DNA from: PALSA-243 sp036268375
GTDB lineage: Bacteria > Acidobacteriota > Terriglobia > Bryobacterales > Bryobacteraceae
Length of the DNA stretch: 14,749 nt
Assembly: GCA_036268375.1 (NCBI GenBank)
Contig: DATAUH010000578.1
Coordinates: 1 to 14,749 of the forward strand
Direction: 5' to 3'
Positions within the stretch are counted from its first letter, which is position 1. The number at the start of each line of letters is the position of its first letter. Below the pieces are notes generated by a model, which was given only the letters and a program-made list of their open reading frames with translations, did not search any database and had not been told where the DNA came from. This document shows positions 7,544 to 14,749 of the stretch, one piece after another. The translations under genes and the position numbers were made by a program.

Positions 7544-8527
7544 GTCGACCGACGAGGGAAAGTAGAAGCCGGATCCGATGCGCCATTCGCCCACGCCCCG
7601 TAACTCTATTGTCGAAAAAGATGAGGTAAGCGCGGCGGTCGACACCGCAATCGCCGCCCGCACCGGGATAGCCCCTACGCACGCATTGCGGCCGTACCCC
7701 AGTGCGAGCTGATTGGCCAGCGGCCGATCCAGTTGTAAGCGCTCCGGATCCGGGAATTGCCCGGGGTCGCGATTCGCCGATGACAGCATCAGCGAAAGGA
7801 GGGCCCCCTTCGGTATGTCTGCGCCGCCCAATTCGATGGAGTCAGTCGCGCGCCGGTAAACGCGCCGTACGATGCCGGAAAAGCGCAACAACTCCTCCAC
7901 GGCCGATGGCATCATCTCCGGATTCGCGCGCAGTTGCGCGTACTCATCAGGATTCGCGATCAACGCCAGCCATGCGTTTGCAATCAAACGTGGCGTTGTC
8001 TGCGAAAGCGCCACAAAAGTCGGCTCGCCGAGTGGAATGGAGCGATTGATCTCTTCCAATTCCGCCGTCGCGCCGCTTGCGTCTGCGCGTTCGGGTGAGT
8101 GTTCGGAAGCTCCTGTTGCCGCGAATACGCGCGCACTTAAGCGTGCCAGATGCTCGCGGTCTATGGTGTCGCCGCCGGTCGCCAGAATCGCGAGCGACAG
8201 CGCCCACGGCGCTGCAAACTCACCCAGCAGGTCGACCGGGCGCTCCACTGGCAGCTCCGCGATCATTCGCCGCGCCTCTTCTTCCATGCGAACGCGCCAG
8301 GCGTTGATGTGCGATTGCGAAAAGCGCGCCGCTACTTCGCCGCGCGTCTTCAGACGGCCCGAATCATCACGCCCTTCGAGTTGAATCTCGCGATCTCCCC
8401 CGACCGACCACAGTTTCGGATGCTGTAAGGCCGCCAGAACGTCCGCGTAGCGGCTCAGAATCCAGGAGCCCTGTTCGGCATCGAAGTAAATATCCCGTGG
8501 CGGGTCGGGTCGCGGCGGTTCGATCAT
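7526..8527 (-). CDS. Short, atypical cytochrome P450
   Basis: This is a 333-residue protein, against about 400 for usual soluble bacterial P450s. The heme-ligand loop is LGYGRNACVG at 276-285 with C283 as the thiolate ligand. The K-helix ExxR is E212-R215 (EELLR), and the meander is FPDPERLQLDRP. The I-helix segment reads ALSQTT at 173-178: the threonines are kept, but the usual Gly is Leu and the acidic residue is Gln176. The N-terminus begins almost at the SWILSRYADVLAAL strand-helix unit, so about 50 residues of the usual start are missing. An in-frame TAG at 8543-8545 with no alternative start after it shows that this is not a mis-set start. It probably hydroxylates or otherwise oxidises an intermediate of the radical SAM pathway. 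No redox partner gene is seen. Heme binding is nearly sure; activity is less so. Confidence 0.9.
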   Translation of the reverse strand: MIEPPRPDPPRDIYFDAEQGSWILSRYADVLAALQHPKLWSVGGDREIQLEGRDDSGRLKTRGEVAARFSQSHINAWRVRMEEEARRMIAELPVERPVDLLGEFAAPWALSLAILATGGDTIDREHLARLSARVFAATGASEHSPERADASGATAELEEINRSIPLGEPTFVALSQTTPRLIANAWLALIANPDEYAQLRANPEMMPSAVEELLRFSGIVRRVYRRATDSIELGGADIPKGALLSLMLSSANRDPGQFPDPERLQLDRPLANQLALGYGRNACVGAIPVRAAIAVSTAALTSSFSTIELRGVGEWRIGSGFYFPSSVDVTLLR

Positions 8528-8609
8528 CGGTCCGAACCCAATCTAACAGGCTTAATGGCGGTACGATCCTAAATTGTCGAACCCTTGGTTAAGCTGCGCG
8601 AATCTGCCG
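8528..8609. promoter_or_regulatory. Divergent spacer between the P450 operon and the nucleotidyltransferase gene
   Basis: This 82-base spacer must hold the promoter of the P450 on the minus strand, and probably that of the plus-strand gene, because both genes start here facing apart. I find no convincing pair of -35 and -10 boxes and no clear operator palindrome. A TTG at 8574 is an alternative start for the plus-strand gene. Confidence 0.35.
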
Positions 8610-9773
8610 ATGAAAGCCTCGGCCGTTTTGAGCGCGCTTCACATCCGCGAACCGCGCGCGCAGCAACTGTTGGCGCTTAATGGTCAGGAGCGTCGCGAAG
8701 CCTTGGATTTTTGCGACAAACAAGGCATCACGCTCTTCCTGCGGAATTTCCTTCCCGAAGAGACGGCCGCCGCCGTCGAAAAAAATCAGCAGCGTCTCCG
8801 TCTGTTGCAAGATACCAGCCGCCGCTTGACCGAACTGCCTTACGAATTTGTGACACTGAAAGGCACAACCCAGTGCGAACTCTTCGGCGTGCGTCCCGAG
8901 GATCGCCCGCAGTACGACGTCGATCTCTTTCTGCCGCAGCCATCGACCGAACAGGCTCGCGACGTCCTGCTGACGTGGAATTACGAAAGCATTCCGGGGA
9001 TGGACGACTTCCCTACCGATCACCTTCCCGGCCTTTTCCCTCGCACCACGTGGCGATGGCGTGATGATTATTTCGATCCCGAGATGCCGCTTGCCATTGA
9101 ACTGCATTTCCGCCTCTGGAACGCGCAGCTTGAGCGCATCGACGCGCCCGGAGTCGACGAATTCTGGGGGCGCCGCGTGCAACGCGAGGTCGGCGGAGTG
9201 CCGCTGACGGTGCTCTGTCCGCAGGATGCGGCCGCTTATGCCGCGCTGCATCTGCTGAAGCACCTGCTGCAGGGCAGCGTGCGTTGTCTGCACGTTTATG
9301 AGCTGGCGCGGTTCCTCCATACTCGCGCCACGGACGAAGTATTTTGGAGCGAGTGGCAAAATCTGCATCCGCCGCAGTTGCGCCGCTTACAGACGGTTGC
9401 GTTTCTCCTGGCGCAATCCTGGTTCGGTTGCGAAATGCCCTCCGCGGTGCAGGAGGAGGCGCAACGCCTTCCCAAAAGCGTGCGCACATGGTTCGCCGAA
9501 TTCGCCACTTCACCCATGGTGCAGCCGTTTCATCCCAATAAAGACGAGCTGTGGCTGCATCTCAGCCTGCTGCGGTCGTGGGGCGATCGATTCAGCGTCG
9601 CGCGCAGGCGTTTATTTCCCGCGAATTTGCCGCCTCCTTCGCGCGCCAGTGAAACCCAATCGCGCCATCGTGTTTACGCCGCATGGCTCGCCTCGCGCTT
9701 CCGCCATCATGCAATTTCGCTGTTCAAGACGGGTGCGAGCGGCATACGTTTCTGGAAACGACTGCGTCGCTGA
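8610..9773 (+). CDS. Nucleotidyltransferase-fold protein, NTP_transf_5-like
   Basis: This is a 387-residue protein from ATG at 8610; a TTG at 8574 would add 12 unconvincing residues. The pattern LKGTTQ (83-88), then about 15 residues later YDVDLFL (102-108) with acidic residues D103 and D105, is the signature layout of uncharacterised nucleotidyltransferases of the PF14907 type. These occur in exopolysaccharide and some peptide clusters. Next come IELHFRLW (a strand with a conserved EhH-like pair), and a largely helical C-terminal half with AYAALHLLKHLLQG and a basic end (RFWKRLRR). It is the only plus-strand gene between two minus-strand operons. Its TGA abuts the TAA of the glycosyltransferase with no base between, leaving no room for an intergenic terminator. 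The substrate is unknown; transfer of a nucleotide to a sugar, lipid or protein is possible. Confidence 0.8.
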   Translation: MKASAVLSALHIREPRAQQLLALNGQERREALDFCDKQGITLFLRNFLPEETAAAVEKNQQRLRLLQDTSRRLTELPYEFVTLKGTTQCELFGVRPEDRPQYDVDLFLPQPSTEQARDVLLTWNYESIPGMDDFPTDHLPGLFPRTTWRWRDDYFDPEMPLAIELHFRLWNAQLERIDAPGVDEFWGRRVQREVGGVPLTVLCPQDAAAYAALHLLKHLLQGSVRCLHVYELARFLHTRATDEVFWSEWQNLHPPQLRRLQTVAFLLAQSWFGCEMPSAVQEEAQRLPKSVRTWFAEFATSPMVQPFHPNKDELWLHLSLLRSWGDRFSVARRRLFPANLPPPSRASETQSRHRVYAAWLASRFRHHAISLFKTGASGIRFWKRLRR

Positions 9774-10901
9774 TTAACTCGCGACGGCAGTGCGCAATCG
9801 GACCGCCGCGCGTTCCAGCCGCGCAATCACCTGTTGATGATAATTCTGCTGCGTGAATCGCTCTTTCCAAGCGGCGCGCGCCGCGCTCGACATGGCGGTC
9901 CACTTTTCCTTATCGCTGAGCAGGCCGACGGTCTGTTTGGACATTTCGACAACGGAGTGCGCCAGATACCCCGTCCTGCCGTGCTCAATCACTTCCTTGA
10001 TCCCGCCCGTGTCGAATGCGATAACCGGAAGTCCGACTGCAAAGGCTTCGAGTATCACGCGCGTCGTCGCTTCGTGCCCCACCGACGGAACCAGCAGCAC
10101 GTCAAGCTTCGCCAACGCCGCTTGAATATTGTTGGTCCATCCCGCGAACTCGATCGGCAGCCCGTGTGCCGCCGCGCGCACTCCGCCGGCATAACGCTCG
10201 CCTGCCGCATTCCCGAAGAGCGCCGCACCGTAAACGGTAAACTGGCACGCAGGCATCGCGCGCACAATTTCGCCCGCGGCGCGTACGAACTCCAGTTGAC
10301 CTTTTTCGGGAGAGATGCGGCCAATGCATCCAATATGCGCCGTGGGCCCCCGTTCGCGCGGCGTGAATGTGGAAGGCCCCGCGACCCCGTTGTAGATCAC
10401 GCTCACGCGCGCGTCATCCACAAACGAGCGCCACTGCGAGGCTACCGCTTCGCAATTCGCTATAACTGCTGCTCCCATTTTCCTCAGCGCGCGCCCGGCG
10501 ACCGCTCGCACGATGCCTTGTCCCACGAAGCTGTGCGAGTGGAACAGGACAGGAACCTTCAACCCGGCCAGCGCCATCGCAGGAAGCAGTCGCGGACCAT
10601 TCACATACACCAGGTCGGCCTGAACACGCCGCGCCAGCTGGTTGATTTGCCGGGCCAGCCGCGGCATCTCCGTCACGAATCGTCCCGCGTCGCTCAGCGT
10701 TTTGCGCGCGGACGCGTACGGACCGCACCGGATGCGCGCAGTTTCGAAGCCCAAGCCGCTCACGCCTTCGAATAAGTCGCCGTCGCCCGGCATTCCGACC
10801 AGCGCGCGCCAACCAGCCTCACGGATCGCAGGCAGCAATTCGAGCAATGCCAATTGCGCGCCGCCCGGCTCACTGAATTGATCCAGCAGCAGCAGGTTCA
10901 T
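9774..10901 (-). CDS. GT4-type glycosyltransferase (GT-B fold)
   Basis: This is a 375-residue protein. The N-terminal acceptor domain opens MNLLLLDQFSEPGGAQLALL, with the GGA loop after the first strand typical of family GT4. VLFHSHSF at 118-125 is the usual HxH-type strand. The C-terminal donor domain has IGCIGRISPEKGQ (190-202), VPSVGHEATT and the EX7E pair E277 and E285, followed by GLPVIAFDTGGIKEVIEHGRTGYL. ATG at 10901 makes an ATGA overlap with the ligase-type gene upstream. The same frame stays open to 12233, but that extension is an out-of-frame shadow of the ligase gene. It is the third gene of the operon led by the wzz-like gene and most likely adds a sugar to a lipid-linked repeat unit at the cytoplasmic face of the membrane. 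Sugar specificity cannot be read. Confidence 0.92.
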   Translation of the reverse strand: MNLLLLDQFSEPGGAQLALLELLPAIREAGWRALVGMPGDGDLFEGVSGLGFETARIRCGPYASARKTLSDAGRFVTEMPRLARQINQLARRVQADLVYVNGPRLLPAMALAGLKVPVLFHSHSFVGQGIVRAVAGRALRKMGAAVIANCEAVASQWRSFVDDARVSVIYNGVAGPSTFTPRERGPTAHIGCIGRISPEKGQLEFVRAAGEIVRAMPACQFTVYGAALFGNAAGERYAGGVRAAAHGLPIEFAGWTNNIQAALAKLDVLLVPSVGHEATTRVILEAFAVGLPVIAFDTGGIKEVIEHGRTGYLAHSVVEMSKQTVGLLSDKEKWTAMSSAARAAWKERFTQQNYHQQVIARLERAAVRLRTAVAS

Positions 10902-12289
10902 TCGCGCACCGCCAGCGCCAGCACCCAGAAATAGACGGGCAATACGCGCCAATACGTGAGCAAATCCCCCGACGCCATCTGCACTACCTGCCCGCACCAG
11001 AAGCACAGCATCCACAGGCCAAAAAACGACCGCTCTGCCGACCGCGCCGCCGCGCGTAAAATCGCCCAGTTCAGCCACAGCAGCGCCGCCAGGCCGCCAA
11101 TGCCGGTCTCGATCAGCAGGCTCAGGTACATGTTGTCGGCCACCACCGGAGCACCCAGATAATCCGTGTACGGCAGCGTCTTGTAGCCGATCCCGAAAAC
11201 CAGTTGCCAGGGGTGCGTCGTCATCCAATCGGCCAGCGTGTTCCAACTCGCCACTCGTCCGGAGAGTACGCCATTGGTTGCTGTGAAGAGAAACTCCGCT
11301 GTTGAAGAGAGTCGCGACCAATACTCCTGCACGAATTTCGGAAAGATCCACCAAGTTGCGAACACGCCAGCCGCAGCCAACGGAACCAGTCGCGTCAATG
11401 GCAGTCTGCGCCGGTTGACCCACATCAAAACCACCAGCGATACGGCCACATTCACCAGCGAGCCGCGCGAATAGGACAGCATCAGCGCCGCGGAGAAAAT
11501 TGCGCCGCCCGCAATCAGCGCCTTGCGTGAGACCGGCGATTCCGCGCGCGGCCGCGTCAGCGCAGCCACAATCATCACCAGAAAAAATGCGCAGAAGTTT
11601 CCCAGCGTGCTCGCTTCGTAGAATAGGCCCTGCGCGCGCCGGTAAACGCCCGAATCCAGCCAGACAAATTGCGGCCCATATCCGGCCGGGGCGGGGAACT
11701 GATAGTAAAAATCCACGCACGCGAAAAGCGCCGCCACCACCGCCGCTGCGTACAGCCACCGCACGCTGCGCATCGCGTCCGCGCCACGACCCGGACCGTA
11801 CGCGCCGTAGAAGAAAACGTAAACTGAAATCCCGAACAGCGCCACGCGCACGGCGCTGCCCGCTGCGGCGATGCTTCCGGAGTAGATCGCAGCCGGCGCG
11901 ACGCTCACCAGCAGTGCGCCAAACAACGCCGCGAAGGCTGCACTCAATGAACTGCCGCGGAACTCCCAGCCATTCATCCAAAGAATGCCGGCGAAGAGTC
12001 CCAACGCTGCGAACAGCAGTGAAGGATGCGGCCCGGAATCTCCGATCGGAATAGGCAGCGGCGGCAACAACAGAGCTGCGGCAAAAAACAGCGCCAGCCA
12101 TCGCAGTGGACTTTGCAGCGACCACCACAATCCCGACACTAGCGCCGCGGGGGCCGCCAGTATCGCCTTCAATTCGAGCCGCGGCGCCACTGCAATCGCT
12201 GCCGCCCAAACCCCCAGCGCTGCGGGAACCCACAGCAGCCGTCGTTCGGAAGGCGTTTGCGATGCCGGTTGGCCTGCGATACTACTCAT
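10898..12289 (-). CDS. O-antigen ligase/polymerase-type membrane protein (Wzy_C family)
   Basis: This is a 463-residue multi-spanning membrane protein with around ten or more hydrophobic segments. Family landmarks are SYSRGSL at 272-278 and GIGYKT at 366-371, followed by ADNMYLSLLIETGIGG at 384-399, the conserved end of the Wzy_C/WaaL-like domain. A large periplasmic loop is likely between these two landmarks. The start ATG at 12289 gives an 8-base overlap with the wzz-like gene; the frame is open to 12331, but those 14 residues lie within that gene. Proteins of this type either polymerise repeat units or transfer the finished glycan to lipid A core, protein or another acceptor. With Wzz and a glycosyltransferase in the same operon, polymerase (Wzy) is a fair guess, but sequence alone does not separate the two roles. 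Confidence 0.88.
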   Translation of the reverse strand: MSSIAGQPASQTPSERRLLWVPAALGVWAAAIAVAPRLELKAILAAPAALVSGLWWSLQSPLRWLALFFAAALLLPPLPIPIGDSGPHPSLLFAALGLFAGILWMNGWEFRGSSLSAAFAALFGALLVSVAPAAIYSGSIAAAGSAVRVALFGISVYVFFYGAYGPGRGADAMRSVRWLYAAAVVAALFACVDFYYQFPAPAGYGPQFVWLDSGVYRRAQGLFYEASTLGNFCAFFLVMIVAALTRPRAESPVSRKALIAGGAIFSAALMLSYSRGSLVNVAVSLVVLMWVNRRRLPLTRLVPLAAAGVFATWWIFPKFVQEYWSRLSSTAEFLFTATNGVLSGRVASWNTLADWMTTHPWQLVFGIGYKTLPYTDYLGAPVVADNMYLSLLIETGIGGLAALLWLNWAILRAAARSAERSFFGLWMLCFWCGQVVQMASGDLLTYWRVLPVYFWVLALAVRE

Positions 12290-13391
12290 CGGCCGTTCGG
12301 GCAACAGCGCGGAAGCCGCCGCGCGCAACATACGCCCGCCGCGCTTCGAAGTTCATCCGCAGCGTCAGGTAAAGCACCGGCAACGCCAGGCCTGCGAACA
12401 GCGCTGCCGCGATGTTCAGCGGAATATCCGGCGACGACGGCCGCTCCGGCACAATGCCGGGATCCACAACTTGCAGGCGCTCGCCGTGAAACCCGCTCGC
12501 GCTTCGTGCATCCCGCAACTTCGCCTCAAGCGCCGCTAGCGCGGTCTGCCGCTCTTTGCGCTCGTTGTCCAATTGATTGCGGTGCGCCTCGCGCACGCCC
12601 AACGTTTTTTCGCGCTCGTTAGTATCACGGTCGAGCCGCGCCAGTTGTTTGTTGATCTCAGCCAGGCGTGCCTGCGCGTCGCTCTGTTCGTTGCGCAAAT
12701 CTGGTGTGTTTTCGCCTGCGTGCAAGCGCTGCTGCAGATCCGCAATCTGCACCTCTTCGGTCTGTATCTGCTCTTCCAGTTTCGAACGCTGCGCCGCCAC
12801 TTCCTCCATTTCGGCGCTCAGTTCCGCGACGGGTTCGGTTGCCAGCGCTTTCGCCCATTCCGTATCGGTTTGCCGCAATTCCTGACGTGCGCCGTTCGCC
12901 TGTTGCGCCAAATCATCCAGCAATTCGCTATCGCTTGCCGAAAGCGATGCGCGATTCAAGTCCACCGTTGAATCGGCCAGAAACTTCACTAAGGCATGCG
13001 CCTTTTGCGCGTCTGGCAACGTCGCCGAAATCTCCATCACACGCGTGTTGCGTAAAAGCTCAACCTTCAGCACGCTCCGCTTCAGGGCTTCAATCGGCGC
13101 TCCCGTCAAGTGAAAACGCTGCGCAGCTTTTTGAAAAAGGCTGTCGCTCGATGCAAATTCGGAGTACGTCTTCAACGACTCCAGATACACCGGGCTCACC
13201 GCCATCGACGAGCGCGGGTCCGAACCCGCGGGGGGATCGATCAAAACTCGCGCCGTCGCCGTGTACTTCGGCGGTAACGCGAGGCTGATCGCAAGCGCCA
13301 ATGCGACCGCGATCCCGCAACTCGCCGCTATCGCGCGCCAGTTGGACCGCAGGTAACTTATGTAACGAAATGCATCGAAGGACTCACTCAT
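12282..13391 (-). CDS. Wzz/GumC-type polysaccharide chain-length (co-polymerase) protein
   Basis: This is a 369-residue inner-membrane protein. A cytoplasmic N-terminus (FDAFRYISYLRSNWR) leads into a first membrane helix at about 19-39. The Wzz motif PKYTATARVLIDPP follows at 41-54, then a long heptad-rich coiled-coil stretch at about 160-300 (ELSAEMEEVAAQRSKLEEQ, later ARLAEINKQLARL). Next come VVDPGIVPERPSSPD at 308-322 and the second membrane helix at about 324-345. There is no fused tyrosine-kinase domain, so any BY-kinase partner would be a separate gene outside the window. ATG at 13391 has a good ribosome site. It is first in an operon with the ligase-type protein and the GT4 enzyme, and should set the polymer length or assist export of a surface polysaccharide. 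Confidence 0.9.
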   Translation of the reverse strand: MSESFDAFRYISYLRSNWRAIAASCGIAVALALAISLALPPKYTATARVLIDPPAGSDPRSSMAVSPVYLESLKTYSEFASSDSLFQKAAQRFHLTGAPIEALKRSVLKVELLRNTRVMEISATLPDAQKAHALVKFLADSTVDLNRASLSASDSELLDDLAQQANGARQELRQTDTEWAKALATEPVAELSAEMEEVAAQRSKLEEQIQTEEVQIADLQQRLHAGENTPDLRNEQSDAQARLAEINKQLARLDRDTNEREKTLGVREAHRNQLDNERKERQTALAALEAKLRDARSASGFHGERLQVVDPGIVPERPSSPDIPLNIAAALFAGLALPVLYLTLRMNFEARRAYVARGGFRAVARTADE

Positions 13392-13422
13392 TGCGCATTT
13401 CCTGAGATAGCCTACCTCTTAA
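13392..13422. promoter_or_regulatory. Short divergent spacer between the wzz-like gene and a second ligase-type gene
   Basis: Only 31 bases separate the two diverging start codons. The space is too short for two complete promoters, so at least one promoter must lie inside a neighbouring gene. I see no convincing -35/-10 pair in it. Confidence 0.3.
13398..13403 (-). promoter_or_regulatory. Ribosome binding site of the wzz-like gene
   Basis: On the minus strand the sequence is AGGAAA, six bases before ATG at 13391. It supports this start for the first gene of the polysaccharide operon. Confidence 0.55.
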
Positions 13423-14749
13423 GTGTCCTATTTTCTCGCAGCCGTAATTGCTCTCGTCGCGTTAATTCTTGTTCCAGGCTTCTCGTTTTCCTTCGACGTA
13501 GTCCCTAAGGCGGCAGTACTCATCGCGGCCGCTGGTTTTACAAGTCTTACGATCCGTCGCTCGCGACTGATGTGGCTCGTTGCCGCGAGCGCCGCTTCGC
13601 TCATCGTGTCGGCCTGTCTCAGTTCCAATCCGGAACTTTCCTGGTATGGCTCGGCTTGGCGCCGCTACGGCGTCATCGCGCAAGTGGCAACCTTGCTTCT
13701 TGCCTGGGGCGTCGCCGCGCAGGCCAGCAAAGTGTCATCGATGCTGAAAATAATCAGCGCCGCGGGCCTGATTACCGCGCTTTATGGCATCGCGCAGTAT
13801 TTCGGCTGGGATCCCATCCTCCCTGCGGCGAGTTACCACATCGGCGAAGGCGTCTGGACCATCGTACGGCCGCCATCGACGCTCGGTTACTCCAGTTACT
13901 TCGCCACTTGGCTCCTGTTCATCGTCTTTCTCAGTTTCGATTTGCCGCGATGGCCGGGCCGGTTCATTGCTGCTATCTGCGTGGTCGCCATGCTGCTGAC
14001 AGGCACGCGCGCCGCGATGCTCGGATTGATTGCGGGCGCCGCCGTGTGGCTCTTCTGGCGCGGGGTGCGCATTCCGCGAAAAGCGATCGCAATCGCTGGC
14101 GCCGTGATCGTTGCCGCGGCAGCGTTCTACTTTTCGCCGCCTGGTCAAATGGTCCGAGCCCGCGCACGGTGGTATCGGGAAGATCCCTGGGGCGGGGCCC
14201 GCCTCTTGTTATGGCGCGACAGCGCGCTCATGGCATCCGCGCATCCGGTATTCGGATTTGGGCCGGAGACCTTCACAGCCAACTTCCCGCACTACGAATC
14301 ACGCGGACTTGCACGCGCGTACCCTGACTTCGCGCATGAGTCTCCACACAATATTTTTCTCGACGCTTTCTGCGCTCAGGGTTTTCCAGGCTTGCTGTTA
14401 ATGCTGGCCTGGTGCGCTCTGGGTTTCGCCGCTGCGTGGCGCATTCGCGGGAAATACCCTACGACCGCAGCCGGACTCGCGGGCGCGCTCGCCGCGGGCA
14501 TCGCCAGTCAACTGTTCACCGCATTTACAGTCCCCACTGCCGTCATTTTTTTCGCCACCATTGCGTTGGCCGATGGACTCGAAAGCGGCGTCACGCCACC
14601 ACGCCGCTACATCCCGCTCTTTGCGCCGCTTCTCTACTTCGCCGTGCGCTACGTTCACTTGGATCGCGAGTTGGCGCTCACCCAGCACGCCATCGCAGCG
14701 CGCGATCTCACTTCCGCCGCTGCGCACTATGCGGCCTCGCGCAATGGCG
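13423..14749 (+). CDS. Second O-antigen ligase-type membrane protein, N-terminal 442 residues (cut by window edge)
   Basis: The frame is open from GTG at 13423 to the right edge with no stop. An in-frame TAA lies directly before that GTG, and the first hydrophobic helix begins at once (SYFLAAVIALVALILVPGF), so GTG is the likely start although no ribosome site is evident. Wzy_C landmarks are LTGTRAAM at 192-199, GFGPETF at 278-284 and HESPHNIFLDAF at 305-316; WYREDPWGGAR (250-260) lies in the expected periplasmic loop. After the last helices (to about 410) the segment RELALTQHAIAARDLTSAAAHYAASR looks like the first TPR helix pair, so the full protein may be a ligase with a C-terminal TPR domain. 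It is distinct from the ligase-type protein at 10898-12289 and may be the partner role (ligase against polymerase). Confidence 0.85.
   Translation, partial: MSYFLAAVIALVALILVPGFSFSFDVVPKAAVLIAAAGFTSLTIRRSRLMWLVAASAASLIVSACLSSNPELSWYGSAWRRYGVIAQVATLLLAWGVAAQASKVSSMLKIISAAGLITALYGIAQYFGWDPILPAASYHIGEGVWTIVRPPSTLGYSSYFATWLLFIVFLSFDLPRWPGRFIAAICVVAMLLTGTRAAMLGLIAGAAVWLFWRGVRIPRKAIAIAGAVIVAAAAFYFSPPGQMVRARARWYREDPWGGARLLLWRDSALMASAHPVFGFGPETFTANFPHYESRGLARAYPDFAHESPHNIFLDAFCAQGFPGLLLMLAWCALGFAAAWRIRGKYPTTAAGLAGALAAGIASQLFTAFTVPTAVIFFATIALADGLESGVTPPRRYIPLFAPLLYFAVRYVHLDRELALTQHAIAARDLTSAAAHYAASRNG

Noticed and set aside
9740..9810. A search for a bidirectional terminator at the convergent gene ends
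   Set aside because: The two stop codons abut, and I see no strong stem-loop with a T tract on either strand.
9774..12233. An 819-codon open frame on the minus strand that would make a large protein ending in a glycosyltransferase
   Set aside because: Its first 444 codons run out of frame through the ligase-type gene and are a low-complexity Gly/Arg/Ala shadow. The real glycosyltransferase starts at ATG 10901 with an ATGA overlap.
13572..14327. A 251-codon plus-strand frame near the right edge
   Set aside because: It is a shifted frame within the second ligase-type gene, whose true frame is open to the window end and shows membrane helices and family motifs.

Overview
The window is GC-rich, almost wholly protein-coding DNA from a bacterium. 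The longest gaps are an 82-base divergent spacer and a 52-base in-operon gap. I see no tRNA, rRNA, CRISPR array, insertion sequence or phage gene. Coding style, short overlaps and gene content would suit an environmental Gram-negative such as an Acidobacteriota member. That is only an impression; no phylogenetic marker is present.

Region 1 (1-8527, all minus strand) reads from right to left. It encodes a short cytochrome P450, three cobalamin-binding-type radical SAM enzymes (called RS4, RS3 and RS2 here), two class I SAM methyltransferases (MT2, MT1), a fourth radical SAM enzyme (RS1), and a third methyltransferase (MT3) cut by the left edge. The last seven genes are packed with overlaps of 1 to 16 bases or gaps of 2 to 9 bases, so they look like one translationally coupled operon. 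The P450 is 52 bases upstream of RS4 (34 if RS4 starts at an upstream GTG), and a promoter-like AT-rich patch lies there. The four radical SAM proteins form two paralogue pairs, RS1/RS4 and RS2/RS3. This is the most likely new system in the window: a modification cassette able to do radical carbon chemistry, oxidation and methylation on an unidentified substrate. No scaffold-building enzyme or precursor peptide is visible.

Region 2 (8610-14749) looks like surface polysaccharide assembly. A nucleotidyltransferase-fold protein is on the plus strand. It converges, with no base between stop codons, on a minus-strand operon that reads Wzz-type chain-length protein, O-antigen ligase/polymerase-type membrane protein, then GT4 glycosyltransferase. 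A second O-antigen ligase-type gene starts divergently, 31 bases from the wzz-like gene, and runs off the right edge with a tail that may be the start of TPR repeats.

The two regions are adjacent but their link is unproven. One reading is that the radical SAM/P450/methyltransferase set decorates a sugar or lipid of the envelope. The other is that it is an independent natural-product cluster whose core genes lie beyond the left edge.
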